DNA from: Ardenticatenales bacterium
Lineage (GTDB): Bacteria; Chloroflexota; Anaerolineae; Epilineales; Epilineaceae
Reading direction: 5' to 3'
Length of the DNA stretch: 43,427 nucleotides
Assembly (NCBI GenBank): GCA_020853525.1
Contig: JADYYS010000051.1
Location: 1 to 43,427 of the forward strand
The notes beneath the pieces were generated by a model. The model ran no database searches. It was given only the letters and a program-made list of their open reading frames with translations, and was not told where the DNA came from. Below are positions 24,350-33,495 of this stretch, in pieces; position 1 is the stretch's first letter; each line of letters starts with the position of its first letter. A program made the position numbers and the translations under genes.

Positions 24350-24452
24350 CGTGGACTCCTTGAATCCGGATCGGCGGCTGCCGGGGATGGGGGTGGACGG
24401 GCCTCGGGTACGAACGGCGGGTACGAACGGCGGGTGTCGGAGCGCAGCCCGA

Positions 24453-25442
24453 TCAGTCAGGCGACCGCTGCGCGAGCAGCGTCGCGAGCCCGTCCGGCAC
24501 CGCGCCGAAGTGGGCGGCATAGCGGTCGGCGAACGCTGCGCGGGTGAACGTGTGGCGCTGCGTGCCGAGCGCCTCGAGCGCGTACGTGGCGCACAGCGCA
24601 CCCACGCGGCCGGCGACCGGCCACGGCAGGTCGTGGAGTAAGCCGAGGACGACGCCGGCGCGGTAGGCGTCCCCGACGCCCGTCGGGTCGACCTCGGCGG
24701 CGGGCGGGACGATGCCGATATCGAACCGTTCGCCGTTCGACCAGATCTGCGAGCCCTTCTCGCCGTGGGTGATGACGAGCGTGCCGGTCATCCGGCGGAC
24801 GTCGTCGGCCTCGAGGCCCGTCTTGTCGCGGATCAGCTCGAACTCGTACTCGTTGGCGATCATCACCAAGCTGCCGGCGATGCCGGCGCGCAGGTCGTCG
24901 CCGGACAGGCGGACGATCTGCTGGCTCGGGTCGTAAACGTACGGCACGCCGAGCGCCTTGCACTCCGCCACGAGGCTGACCATCGCCTCGGGCGCGTTCG
25001 GGGCGATGACGACGGCCGCGACGCCGCCCGGCCGGTCGTCGACGGCGTCCGCCAGACGCAGCTCGCCGGCATGGCCCATCGCACCGACGTAGAAGCTGGC
25101 GATCTGGCGGTTGTGCCGATCCGTGCTGACGAAGAACGACGCGGTGTGCACGCCGTCGACGGCCTTCACGTGCGCCGTGTCCACGCCGACGGCCTCGAGA
25201 CGCGCGCGGTCCTCGGTCCAGTCCTGGCCGACGGTGGCCATGACGGCCGGCCGCTCGCCGAGGAGCGCCAGGTTGTAGGCGATGTTCACCGCGCAGCCGC
25301 CCGGCTCGCGCCGCAGACTGTCGACGAGGAAGCTGACGGAGAGGACATCGAGCTTGTCCGGGATGATGTGCTCGGTGAAGTCGCCCGGGAAGGCCATGAT
25401 GTAGTCGTTGGCGATCGAGCCGGTGACGAGGACGCGCTTCAT
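24453..25442 (-). CDS. PfkB-family kinase, probably adenosine-kinase-like
   Basis: A 329-residue ribokinase-fold sugar/nucleoside kinase. Features seen are a start [16 protein letters not shown], the substrate-binding [15 protein letters not shown], and the ATP/anion-hole motif [12 protein letters not shown] with catalytic base Asp258. The ATG overlaps the mtnA stop (ATGA), so the two are coupled, and metK follows. That setting suggests adenosine salvage from the S-adenosylmethionine cycle, which fits the resemblance to PfkB-type adenosine kinases. The substrate cannot be fixed from sequence by eye; another sugar kinase is possible. Confidence 0.85.
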   Translation of the reverse strand: MKRVLVTGSIANDYIMAFPGDFTEHIIPDKLDVLSVSFLVDSLRREPGGCAVNIAYNLALLGERPAVMATVGQDWTEDRARLEAVGVDTAHVKAVDGVHTASFFVSTDRHNRQIASFYVGAMGHAGELRLADAVDDRPGGVAAVVIAPNAPEAMVSLVAECKALGVPYVYDPSQQIVRLSGDDLRAGIAGSLVMIANEYEFELIRDKTGLEADDVRRMTGTLVITHGEKGSQIWSNGERFDIGIVPPAAEVDPTGVGDAYRAGVVLGLLHDLPWPVAGRVGALCATYALEALGTQRHTFTRAAFADRYAAHFGAVPDGLATLLAQRSPD

Positions 25443-26734
25443 GCGGCGGTGGCCTCTCGGGGCGGCGCGGACATCGCACCGGTGGAAGCGCCGCTCGGCG
25501 TGGCGGCTCGGGCGAGCGACGCGGCCGATCCGTGGTCGCGTGCGCCGGCGTTCGCGACGGCGTCGCGCAGGCCGGCGGCGAACGGCGGCCGCACGACCCC
25601 CTCCTCGGTCACGATGGCCGAGATGAGGGACTGCGGTGTGACGTCGAACGCCGGGTTGAAGGCCGGCGTTCCCTCCGGCGCGACGGCGTGCCCTTCGACG
25701 TGGGTCACCTCGTCGCCGTCCCGCTCCTCGATGACGATCGCCTCGCCGCCGGGCGTCTGCAGGTCGACGGTGCTCGTGGGCGCGACGACGTAGAACGGCA
25801 CGCCGTGGTGCCTCGCCAGGATCGCCAGGCCGTACGTGCCGATCTTGTTCGCCGCATCACCGTTCGCCGCGATCCGGTCGGCGCCGACGAGCACGGCGTC
25901 GATCCCGCCCTGCGCCATCCGCCACGCCGCCGCACCGTCCACGATGAGCGTGTGCGGGATGCCGAGCCGATCCAACTCCCAGCACGTCAGCTTGGCGCCC
26001 TGCAGCCGCGGCCGGGTCTCGTCGACGATCACGTGAACGCGCTTGCCGCCCTCGTGCGCCGCGCGGACGACGCCGAGCGCCGTGCCGTAGTCGACCGTCG
26101 CCAGCGCGCCGGTGTTGCAGTGGTGGAGGACGGTCGCGACGTCCGGCAGCAGGGCCGCGCCGTACGCGCCCATGCGGCGATTCGTCGCGATGTCGGCATC
26201 GGCGATCACCTCGGCCTCGGCCAGCAACGCGGCCGCCACAGCGTAGGCGTCGCCCCCGCCGCTGCGCTCGAACGCGGCGAGCAGCCGATGGACGGCCCAC
26301 GCCAGGTTCGAGGCGGTCGGGCGGGCGGCGATGAGCGTCGCGGCCGCGCGGTCGAGGTCGGTTCGGAGGCGGGCGATGTCGTCGCCCGCGGCGGATTGCG
26401 ATGGGTGCGCCGTCGAAGCACGCGTCGATGCTCGCTCACTCGAATCGTGCCCCGCCGACGCGCGCCCGGCCGACGCGCGCGCCGCCAGCGCCATTCCGTA
26501 CGCCGCCGCCGCGCCGATCGCCGGCGCGCCGCGGACGGCCATCGTGCGGATCGCGTCGGCGACGGCGTCGACGGAGCGGAGCGCGATGACCTCGCAGCGG
26601 GCGGGCAGGAGGCGCTGATCGATCATCTGAACGGCGTCGTCCGCCCAGAAGACGGTGCGGGTGCTGTCGATGGTGGGGATCCCTCGCGGCTGGGGTCGGG
26701 GCAGAGCGGCCAGGATGGTGCGGCCACTGCGCAT
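25439..26734 (-). CDS. mtnA: Methylthioribose-1-phosphate isomerase
   Basis: Converts 5-methylthioribose-1-phosphate to methylthioribulose-1-phosphate in methionine salvage. It is 431 residues, longer than the usual 350 or so. The eIF2B-like fold is clear: [28 protein letters not shown], the active-site Cys206 in HHCNTGALA, and Asp286 in [19 protein letters not shown]. The extra length comes from a Ser/Ala-rich insert (about 95-125) and an Ala-rich tail after [10 protein letters not shown]. The start is set by family similarity; its ribosome site is poor. A promoter lies 40 bases upstream. The kinase and metK genes follow. Confidence 0.93.
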   Translation of the reverse strand: MRSGRTILAALPRPQPRGIPTIDSTRTVFWADDAVQMIDQRLLPARCEVIALRSVDAVADAIRTMAVRGAPAIGAAAAYGMALAARASAGRASAGHDSSERASTRASTAHPSQSAAGDDIARLRTDLDRAAATLIAARPTASNLAWAVHRLLAAFERSGGGDAYAVAAALLAEAEVIADADIATNRRMGAYGAALLPDVATVLHHCNTGALATVDYGTALGVVRAAHEGGKRVHVIVDETRPRLQGAKLTCWELDRLGIPHTLIVDGAAAWRMAQGGIDAVLVGADRIAANGDAANKIGTYGLAILARHHGVPFYVVAPTSTVDLQTPGGEAIVIEERDGDEVTHVEGHAVAPEGTPAFNPAFDVTPQSLISAIVTEEGVVRPPFAAGLRDAVANAGARDHGSAASLARAATPSGASTGAMSAPPREATAA

Positions 26735-26773
26735 GGGCGGCGGTGCGCGCCGGACCGGCGCAAACGGCGGGCG

Positions 26774-26803
26774 ATTGTAGCATGCGGGCAGAAGGGGCCA
26801 CAA
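26774..26803 (-). promoter_or_regulatory. Promoter of the mtnA-kinase-metK operon
   Basis: On the minus strand, TTGTGG (26798-26803) and TACAAT (26774-26779) are separated by 18 bases, with an extended -10 TGC before TACAAT. The start would be near 26767, 33 bases before the mtnA ATG. Confidence 0.6.
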
Positions 26804-26920
26804 GGCGATCGGATCCTCGCCGGACTGTCCCGCGAACGCTGCGGAGCGCCGAGTCCGCAACCGTCGACCGAGCGCGCGCGTACGCCGTGGCCGGCAGCGC
26901 ATTCGCGAGGAGATGACGAA

Positions 26921-27379
26921 TTGGCCGAACTGCAAGCTTGGCCCAAGCACTTCGCGTCGTGGTGCTTCCACGTCGCGGCGGACGACGAGAGGATCACGAC
27001 GCTGGACGTGCCGTGGGCGCTGTCCGGCGGCTCGTTCGAGCTCGACGGAAAGCGCTTCGAGCTCGTCCGCGCCCCCAACTTCGGCGACTTCCAACTCGTC
27101 GGCCCGATGGGCGTCGAGGCTTCGGCCGCCAAGCCGAGCGCCTTCGTGCGGCGCTACGCCGTGGAGTTCGGCCGACGCCGCTGGACGCTGGAGGCCGCCC
27201 AACCGATCGCGCGCCGCTTCCGCCTCGTGGAGGACGGCGCGGTGATCGGCGACGTCGCACCGAACGCACCGATCAGCCGACGCTGCCGGATGAGCTGGCC
27301 GGACGATGTGCCGCGTCAGGTGCAGGTGTTTCTGTTCTGGCTCGTCGTGCTGCAGTGGCGGAGGGCGTCGCAGCATTGA
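26921..27379 (+). CDS. Hypothetical protein with TTG start
   Basis: A 152-residue protein of unknown function. No ATG opens this frame; I choose the TTG at 26921 because GAGGAG lies eight bases upstream. The sequence looks like real protein, with alternating strands ([42 protein letters not shown]) and a C-terminal hydrophobic stretch ([15 protein letters not shown]) that could be a membrane anchor. The repeated strand pattern faintly recalls tubby/LURP-like folds, but I would not assign it. It is divergent from mtnA and overlaps the 3' end of the opposing DinB gene by 107 bases. Confidence 0.6.
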   Translation: MAELQAWPKHFASWCFHVAADDERITTLDVPWALSGGSFELDGKRFELVRAPNFGDFQLVGPMGVEASAAKPSAFVRRYAVEFGRRRWTLEAAQPIARRFRLVEDGAVIGDVAPNAPISRRCRMSWPDDVPRQVQVFLFWLVVLQWRRASQH

Positions 27380-27959
27380 TCCGACCAACGCGGGACGGCG
27401 ACGGCAGCCGTGCCGACACCGTCCGCACGTCCCGTTCGACCCCCGCCACCACCCCCCGCACATCCGCCAGATGCCCGTCCGCATGCACCCACGCCCACGC
27501 CACGAACCGCTCCAGCGTCCCCTCGCCCAGGAACGGGTGGACGCCGATGTGCTCAAGGTCGTCCTCGCCCAGCGCGGCGACGCGGTCGATCGAGGCGGCG
27601 CGCACGTCGTCGAAGCGGGCGAGCAGCTCGTCGATCGTCAGCGGGTCGAGCTTGGCGGGCTGGGCGCGGTTGAAGCGCTCGAGGTCGAACTCGGCCGATG
27701 AGGCGGCGGACGTGCCGGCCAGGAGGGCCTTCCACAGGAGCGGCATCGTCCGCTCGATCGTGATGAGGTGGGCCAGGACCTGCTTGGCGGTCCACTGCGC
27801 GCCGTCGTCGTACACGCGCACGTCGAGCGCATCTGGCGGGAGCGTGCGATAGAGGTCGGCGACGCGGTCGCGGGAGGCGCGCAGTTCGGCGATGAGGGCG
27901 TCGCGGTTGGGGGTGAGCGATTGAGTGGGCGATGGCGAGGGTCTCGCTGTCGGCGTCAT
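27273..27959 (-). CDS. DinB-family protein
   Basis: A 228-residue four-helix-bundle protein of the DinB/YfiT-like superfamily, which holds thiol transferases and metal-dependent enzymes of poorly known substrate. Visible family features are [15 protein letters not shown] with its His, [15 protein letters not shown], and [13 protein letters not shown] near residue 180, giving the usual metal-binding histidines. The last 45 residues are Ala/Ser/Pro-rich and lie antisense to the opposing hypothetical gene. It starts nine bases after the Uma2 gene, so the two are likely cotranscribed. Confidence 0.82.
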   Translation of the reverse strand: MTPTARPSPSPTQSLTPNRDALIAELRASRDRVADLYRTLPPDALDVRVYDDGAQWTAKQVLAHLITIERTMPLLWKALLAGTSAASSAEFDLERFNRAQPAKLDPLTIDELLARFDDVRAASIDRVAALGEDDLEHIGVHPFLGEGTLERFVAWAWVHADGHLADVRGVVAGVERDVRTVSARLPSPSRVGRINAATPSATAARRARTETPAPDAAHRPASSSGSVG

Positions 27960-27968
27960 CGTGGCCGC

Positions 27969-28664
27969 TCAGGCGTCCGTCGGCGCCGCGTCGTCGACCG
28001 GGCCGAGGACGTCGTCGACGGCCACGACGATGTCGGGGAACGCCGCCGGGCGCAGTTCGTCGCCGCGGCCGAAGCGCTGCTGGAGGCGGTAGCCGGCGGC
28101 GTCCGGGTCGCGGTGGACCTCGACGGTCGCAGCGTTCAAGTCGACGAGCCAGACCTCCGCGATGCCGGCGGCGGCGTAAAGGGGCAGCTTGATGTAGCGA
28201 TCGAGTCTGAGCGTCGTATCGGCGACCTCGATAAGCCACAGCACGTCGGCGGGCAAGGGATGCGCCCGGCTGTAGAAGTCGTCGCGCAGCTTGAGGATCG
28301 ACAGGTCCGGTTCGGGCTCGGACCAATCATCGAGGCGCACGGGGTCTTGTACGCCGATGATCACCCGTCCCTGCAGCAGGCGGAGGAGCAAGCCATTCAG
28401 CCGCTTGACGCACCCGGCATGAGGGCTGTTGATCGTCATCTTGAACACCACCTCCCCGTCCAGGAGCTCCGTGCGCGCCCCCGGCTCGATCAAGCCGACC
28501 TCCGCCATCCGGTGGTAGTCGTCCACCGTGAAGCGGCGCCTCACGGTGAGCAGAACGGGGTCGTGCGTGATCGGTCCGCGGTCGGCGCCCGGGACGCGGG
28601 CGTCATGCGGTGTAGCTGGCCTCGACGTTTCTACATCGGGGGCCGGTAGTGTGGGCGCGATCAT
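27969..28664 (-). CDS. Uma2-family (DUF820) putative nuclease
   Basis: A 231-residue protein with the PD-(D/E)XK-like Uma2 fold. The motifs in order are ELLDGEVVFKMTINSPH, EPDLSILKLRDDFY with the catalytic-type Asp, and WLIEVADTTLRLDRYIKLPLYAAAGIAEVWLVDL with the Glu and Lys of the active site. Uma2 genes are abundant in Cyanobacteria and Chloroflexota and are suspected nucleases of unknown biological role. A strong AGGAGG precedes the start by six bases. The first 40 residues are a variable extension. DinB follows closely. Confidence 0.9.
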   Translation of the reverse strand: MIAPTLPAPDVETSRPATPHDARVPGADRGPITHDPVLLTVRRRFTVDDYHRMAEVGLIEPGARTELLDGEVVFKMTINSPHAGCVKRLNGLLLRLLQGRVIIGVQDPVRLDDWSEPEPDLSILKLRDDFYSRAHPLPADVLWLIEVADTTLRLDRYIKLPLYAAAGIAEVWLVDLNAATVEVHRDPDAAGYRLQQRFGRGDELRPAAFPDIVVAVDDVLGPVDDAAPTDA

Positions 28665-28695
28665 CGTCGCCTCCTGTCGCGAAGGGGTGGCCGGG

Positions 28696-29847
28696 TCAGT
28701 GTAGCAGCGCCGGTGCGACGATGGCGTGGACGTGGCGGTAGAGGCGCCAGAGCTCGGGGACGGTGTGGCCGGGGTCCTGGAACGGGTCGAGGTTCACATG
28801 GCTGAAGACATCGAACGTGCGGGCGCGCGCCAGGTGGCCGAGCGGTTGGGCGGCGGCGTTCAGCGCGTCCGTTTCGGTCGACGGGATGAGCGAGTCGCCG
28901 ATGTCGTTCATCGTGAACAGCGGCGCGCGCAGGCGGTCGAGGTGGGTCGCAGGGGAAAGCGCGGCCAGGCGGGCGCGCACGACGGGCGGCAGGCGGTCGA
29001 TCGCCCGCAGCGCGCCGTCGTACGTCACATCGTCGCCGAGCAGGTCGGCGATCGCGAGCGGCCCGTCCGCATCGTCGATCTGCTCCAGGAGGTGCAGCCG
29101 GATCACGCGCTCGCTGAGCGGGTCGACTGCCCACGATATGGGCGTGCCGTCCGGCACGCAATCGACGTTCGGCGGGCAGACGACGTCGCCGCGCGGCTTG
29201 TGTCCGCTCACGACGGCCGCGACGAGCGTCTCGAGCCGGTAGTACCCGCCGAACCACGCCACCCAGGCCACGTCGTCGGCGATCGCCGGCTCCTCGGCGG
29301 CCAGCAGCGCGAGCGACGCCCCGACGCACACCCCGAACAAGCCGATGCGGTCAGGGTCGACGTCCGCGCGGGCCGCCAGCTGACGGAACGCGGCGACGAG
29401 CATCGCCACGGCGTCGGGCGTCAGGCGCTCGGCGCGCAATTCGTCGTTGGCCGGGATGAGGACGAGGAAGCCGAGCCGCGACAGGCCGTCGCCCAGCTTG
29501 CGGACGCGCGGGTCGTCGCGGGCGGCCTGGTTGATCCCGAGCGAGACGACGATGGCCGGGAACGGGCCCGATCCACGAGGCACGTAGACGTCGGACGGCC
29601 ATCCCGGCGCGGTCGGGACGGTCGGCGACGACGGGTCGACGACGCGGATGTCCTCGCGCACCGGGGCACGCGTCACCCACGTGAGCGGCCGGATGGTCAC
29701 CGGCGGCATGAGGTCGGGCATGAACAGGAGGGTACGGAACGCGACCCGTCCCGCCGGGACGAGCGTCGCCAGGGCGACGGCGGCCCCGGCGACGGCGGCG
29801 AACACGACGGCCGCACGGCGAAACGTGCGGCGTCGCCGGGCGATCAC
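28696..29847 (-). CDS. Alpha/beta hydrolase with cysteine nucleophile
   Basis: A 383-residue hydrolase with an N-terminal membrane helix or signal anchor (about 10-35). The GTG start overlaps the tag stop (GTGA). The nucleophile elbow is GVCVGAS with Cys174, not Ser; Asp318 in NDIGDSLIP and His350 in FSHVNLDP would complete a Cys-Asp-His triad, as in dienelactone hydrolases. The core strands IVVSLGINQAARDDPRVRKLGDGL and FLVLIPAND fit that fold. It is probably membrane-tethered and faces outward. The substrate is unknown. It is translationally coupled to a DNA repair gene with no evident functional link. Confidence 0.85.
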   Translation of the reverse strand: MIARRRRTFRRAAVVFAAVAGAAVALATLVPAGRVAFRTLLFMPDLMPPVTIRPLTWVTRAPVREDIRVVDPSSPTVPTAPGWPSDVYVPRGSGPFPAIVVSLGINQAARDDPRVRKLGDGLSRLGFLVLIPANDELRAERLTPDAVAMLVAAFRQLAARADVDPDRIGLFGVCVGASLALLAAEEPAIADDVAWVAWFGGYYRLETLVAAVVSGHKPRGDVVCPPNVDCVPDGTPISWAVDPLSERVIRLHLLEQIDDADGPLAIADLLGDDVTYDGALRAIDRLPPVVRARLAALSPATHLDRLRAPLFTMNDIGDSLIPSTETDALNAAAQPLGHLARARTFDVFSHVNLDPFQDPGHTVPELWRLYRHVHAIVAPALLH

Positions 29848-30437
29848 CGGCCCAAGCCGCCGAGCACCCGGTAGCGGAAGCAGTCCACCGTATGGTCGTT
29901 CACCATCCCGACGGCCTGCATGTGGGCATACATGATCGTCGGGCCGACGAACTTGAAGCCGCGCGCCTTGAGGTCCTTGGAGAGCGCGTGCGAGGCGGGC
30001 GTCTCCGCGGGCAGCTCGGCCATCGACCGCCACGCGTTCTGGACCGGGCGGCCGTCGACGAAGCGCCAGAGATAGGCGTCGAACGAGCCGAACGCGGCCT
30101 GCACGTCGAGGAACGAGCGCGCGTTGCCGATGGCGGCCGCGATCTTGGCGCGGTTGCGGATGATCCCGCTGTCGCCGAGGAGGCGCGCTGCGTCGGCGTC
30201 GCCGTAGCGGGCGACGGCGTTCGCGTCCCCGTCGGCGAAGGCGCGGCGATAGCCTTCGCGGCGGCGGAGGATCGTCAGCCAGCTCAGGCCGGCCTGCGCG
30301 CCCTCGAGAATGAGGAACTCGAAGTGTTTCCGGTCGTCGTGGACGGGCACGCCCCACTCGGTGTCGTGGTAGCGGACGTAGTCCGCGTCCGTCCCGCTCC
30401 ACTGGCAGCGAACGATCCCGTCGCCATCATCGGCCAT
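29844..30437 (-). CDS. tag: DNA-3-methyladenine glycosylase I
   Basis: Base-excision-repair enzyme removing 3-methyladenine from alkylated DNA; 197 residues, normal length. The zinc ligands of the family are present: Cys11 (RCQW), His24 (YHDTEWGVP), His182 and Cys186 (HTVDC). The conserved FEFLILEGAQAGLSWLTIL and the Glu in that helix are intact. GGAGGG lies six bases before the start at 30437. It is divergent from the DUF1992 gene and heads a short operon with the hydrolase. Confidence 0.95.
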   Translation of the reverse strand: MADDGDGIVRCQWSGTDADYVRYHDTEWGVPVHDDRKHFEFLILEGAQAGLSWLTILRRREGYRRAFADGDANAVARYGDADAARLLGDSGIIRNRAKIAAAIGNARSFLDVQAAFGSFDAYLWRFVDGRPVQNAWRSMAELPAETPASHALSKDLKARGFKFVGPTIMYAHMQAVGMVNDHTVDCFRYRVLGGLGR

Positions 30438-30494
30438 CGAGCGCCCTCCCTGGTGCGACTTGCCTGCCGCGCGTCCCGCCGCTTGAATGATGCC

Positions 30495-31064
30495 ATGGCA
30501 AACGACACGAATGGGGACGTCGATGACGCCGCAGTCGACGGCACCTCCGCCGAAGAGCGCGCGGCCCGCGCGAGGCGCCTTGCCGAGATCGCCCGCCCCA
30601 CGGCGCGCGACCGGGCCAAGGCGTGGCAGTCGCACATCGACCGGGCGATCACCGAGGCGGCGGAGCGCGGGGCGTTCGACGACCTGCCGGGCAAGGGCAA
30701 GCCGCTGGCCTTCGACACCGAGGTCGACGACGACATGTGGCTGGCGAACCACATGCTCAAGGGCCAAGGCTTCCGGCCGGCCTGGATCGATCGCGCCCAG
30801 GAGATCGCCGCCGAGGTGAAGGCGATCTCCGCGCGCGTCGACCGCTTCGTCGCGGACTGGACCGGCGCCGGCGCCGCCGCGAACGCCACGGCCGCGCGCG
30901 ACGCCGCCGTGGCGCGCGTCTCGGCCGAGATCACCGACCGCATCACGGCGCTGAACCGGAAGATCGATACGCACAACATCGACGTGCCGAACGGGCATTT
31001 GCAGCGGCGGCGGGTGGCGGCGGCGGATGTGATCGCCGAGCTGCGGCGGCGGGTGGGGGTGTAG
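30495..31064 (+). CDS. DUF1992 (DNAJC28-type) domain protein
   Basis: A 189-residue cytoplasmic protein. The DUF1992 signature is clear: HIDRAITEAAERGAFDDLPGKGKPL, then LANHMLKGQGFRPAWID, followed by charged helices ending LNRKIDTHNIDVPNGHLQRRRVAAADVI. The same domain occurs in DnaJ homologue C28; its function is not known. The start at 30495 is uncertain because no strong ribosome site is seen. The divergent gap to tag is 57 bases. Confidence 0.88.
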   Translation: MANDTNGDVDDAAVDGTSAEERAARARRLAEIARPTARDRAKAWQSHIDRAITEAAERGAFDDLPGKGKPLAFDTEVDDDMWLANHMLKGQGFRPAWIDRAQEIAAEVKAISARVDRFVADWTGAGAAANATAARDAAVARVSAEITDRITALNRKIDTHNIDVPNGHLQRRRVAAADVIAELRRRVGV

Positions 31065-31103
31065 GATCGCGTTGCAGGCGACGATCACGCGCGCCGTGCG
31101 TCC

Positions 31104-33374
31104 ATGACGTCGCCGCCGCGCTGGCGCACACCGGCCGCCCTTGTGGCCGCGTCGCTGCTCGCCGCCGTGGCCGCGTGGTGGCGGGCGCCGCTCGGTGTGC
31201 CGGCACCCGACGCAGCAGGCAGGGCGGCACGGCCGGCGCCGGCGATGTCGTCCCCCACCCCGGCGCTCGGCACGGGCGCCGACAACGCTCGCGCGCCCCG
31301 CAGTTCACCGGCCGCGCCGGGCACGCCCGCCACCGACGCAGCAGCCTTGGCCTTCGTCCCCGACACCCGTCCGCCGGTCGACGTCGCCGCCTCGCACGTC
31401 GGCCCGACGGTGGCGGCCGCGGTCGTGCACTGGCACGCCGCGCGGACCGCTGCGGCGCGGATCGGGGCTGACGGAATCGCCGGGACGCCGGAGGCGATGA
31501 CGGCGGCGGCGGCGGACGCGGCGGACGCCTACGCTCGCTTTGCCGCGGCGGTGCCGGTGCTGGCCGACCAGGCCGCCCTCGGTGCGGGCGGCGCGCTGAG
31601 CCGGGCGGGCGACGATGCGAGCGCGGCAGCCGCGTTCGCGACCGCGGCGGCAGGTGCGGGGGACGGGGCGACGGCCGTGCTCGCGCGGATCCAGCTGGGC
31701 AACGCGCGCCTGTCGCAGGGCCGCGCCGACCTCGCGCGCGCCGCATACGCCGACGCGCTCGATCACGTCGAGGACGACGGCAGCCGGGCGCAGGCGATGG
31801 CCGGGCTCGTGGCGGCGGAGCTGGCGGCTGGGGACGGGAAGGCCGCGGTGGCGCTGCGGCTGCGGCTCGTGCGCGAGCTGCCGGGCTCCGCACCCGCAGC
31901 GGTGGCGCTCGAACGACTGCGCGACGCCGGCGTCGCCGTAACGGCGCAGGAAGAGGCGGCGGTCTACCGGGCACAGGGCGACACGGCGCGCGCGGACGCG
32001 CTGCTCGACGGGGCGGTCGTCGGTACGTCGGCGGGCACATCGGCCGTCGCCGCGGACGAGGCGGCCTGGCTGGACGCGCGGGCCAGGGAGGCCGAGGGGC
32101 GGTACGTCGAGGCCGCGGCGGCGTTCGCGTCCCTGGCAACCGACCACCCGGCGTCGAAGCGCGTGGCCGAGGCGCTGTGGCGGCGGGCGTGGCTGGCGCT
32201 GGTCGGCGAGGCCGGCGGCGACGCGGAGGCGGTCGCCAGCCTGGACGCACTGGCGGCCCGGCGACCCGACGACGCACGCGCCGGCGAGGCGGGCGTGCTG
32301 GCGGGCATCGTGCTGTGGCAGGCGGGCCGGGGCGGCGAAGCGGCGGCCCGCTGGCGGGAAGCGGCAGCGCGGGCGGAGGCCGCCGGCCGGTTGGTCGACG
32401 CGGCGCGCGCGCACTTCTGGCTGGGCAAGGCGGCGGGCGGTGTCGACGAGGCGCAAGCCCATTGGCAGCGGACGATCGAACTCGACCCGCTGGGCGACGG
32501 GGCGGCGCGGATCGTCGAGCTCGGACGGCGCGCGGACGACGGCGGCAGCCACGACGCGTCGTTGGCCGGCGGCGCAGCCGGCCGATCGCTTGGCAGCGCC
32601 GAAACCCAATGGCTGTCCACGTGGATGACGGGCGTCGACGCGCCCGGCTGGCAAGCGGCGCAGCAAGCGGCGGCGACCCGGTTCGACGTCGTGCGCGGCG
32701 CGGCGTGGCTGGCGCTGGGCGAGCGGCCGCGGGCGCTGGCGGCGTGGCGGGCGGCGATCCGGTCGGCGGCGCCGGGCGACCGACTGGCCATCGCCCGCAT
32801 CGCGCTCGGCTTGGGGGTGCCGTCCATCGCCAGTTCGGCCGCCGAGCAGGTGCTCACCGCAGCCCCGGCGGGGGCGCGGGCCGCAGCTCCCGTCGCCGTT
32901 CTGGAGCTGGCGTATCCGCTGCCCTGGCGCGACGAGCTGGCCGCCGCCGCAGCCGAGCACGCAGTGCCCGCCGACCTTCTGGCTGCGCTCGTCCGTCAGG
33001 AGAGCCGCTGGGAACCGACGGCCCGGTCGGGGGCCGGCGCGCGCGGGCTGACGCAGGTCATGCCGGCGACGGGCCACGGGATCGCCGGCTCGCTCGGCGT
33101 GGCCGGGTTCAGCGAGGAGCAGCTGGACGATCCGGCCCTCGCGCTGCGCTTCGGCGCCCAGTACCTCGGCGTCCAACTGCGACGGTTCGACGGTCAGGAA
33201 GCCGTGGCGCTGGCCGCATACAACGCCGGGCCGGGCAACGCGGCGGGGTGGTGGGCGGCGGCGGGAGGGGACGTCGACGTGTTCATGGCCCGCATCCCGT
33301 TTCCCGAGACGCGGCGGTACGTGCGAGGGGTGATCGCGGCGGAGGGGGTGATTCGGCGGCTGGGCGGGCGGTAG
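31104..33374 (+). CDS. Soluble lytic murein transglycosylase-like protein
   Basis: A 756-residue exported murein hydrolase. An N-terminal helix (about 10-27) is a signal peptide or anchor. A long Ala-rich helical region (about 130-580) with TPR-like periodicity resembles the superhelical U-domain of Slt70. The C-terminal SLT domain (about 600-750) has catalytic Glu633 in RQESRWEPTARSGAGARGLTQVMPATG, then AYNAGPGN and FPETRRYV. It should cleave the MurNAc-GlcNAc bond to give anhydromuropeptides. It begins 40 bases after the DUF1992 gene. The ribosome site is weak. Confidence 0.9.
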   Translation: MTSPPRWRTPAALVAASLLAAVAAWWRAPLGVPAPDAAGRAARPAPAMSSPTPALGTGADNARAPRSSPAAPGTPATDAAALAFVPDTRPPVDVAASHVGPTVAAAVVHWHAARTAAARIGADGIAGTPEAMTAAAADAADAYARFAAAVPVLADQAALGAGGALSRAGDDASAAAAFATAAAGAGDGATAVLARIQLGNARLSQGRADLARAAYADALDHVEDDGSRAQAMAGLVAAELAAGDGKAAVALRLRLVRELPGSAPAAVALERLRDAGVAVTAQEEAAVYRAQGDTARADALLDGAVVGTSAGTSAVAADEAAWLDARAREAEGRYVEAAAAFASLATDHPASKRVAEALWRRAWLALVGEAGGDAEAVASLDALAARRPDDARAGEAGVLAGIVLWQAGRGGEAAARWREAAARAEAAGRLVDAARAHFWLGKAAGGVDEAQAHWQRTIELDPLGDGAARIVELGRRADDGGSHDASLAGGAAGRSLGSAETQWLSTWMTGVDAPGWQAAQQAAATRFDVVRGAAWLALGERPRALAAWRAAIRSAAPGDRLAIARIALGLGVPSIASSAAEQVLTAAPAGARAAAPVAVLELAYPLPWRDELAAAAAEHAVPADLLAALVRQESRWEPTARSGAGARGLTQVMPATGHGIAGSLGVAGFSEEQLDDPALALRFGAQYLGVQLRRFDGQEAVALAAYNAGPGNAAGWWAAAGGDVDVFMARIPFPETRRYVRGVIAAEGVIRRLGGR

Positions 33375-33495
33375 CGAGGTGCGCGGGTCGCGGCCGGGCC
33401 ACGCACCCGTGACGATCCGGCGGCGGGTTGGCGGGGCGGGGGCGGGCCGGTAAGCTTCAGGCCCAGCACGGACGAGGATCAGGAAGGCTTCGGCC

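Noticed and set aside
26735-26920. SAM riboswitch before the mtnA-kinase-metK genes
   Set aside because: The leader after the predicted promoter is only about 33 bases, and no SAM-I-like core is seen. The 103-base gap before metK also shows none.
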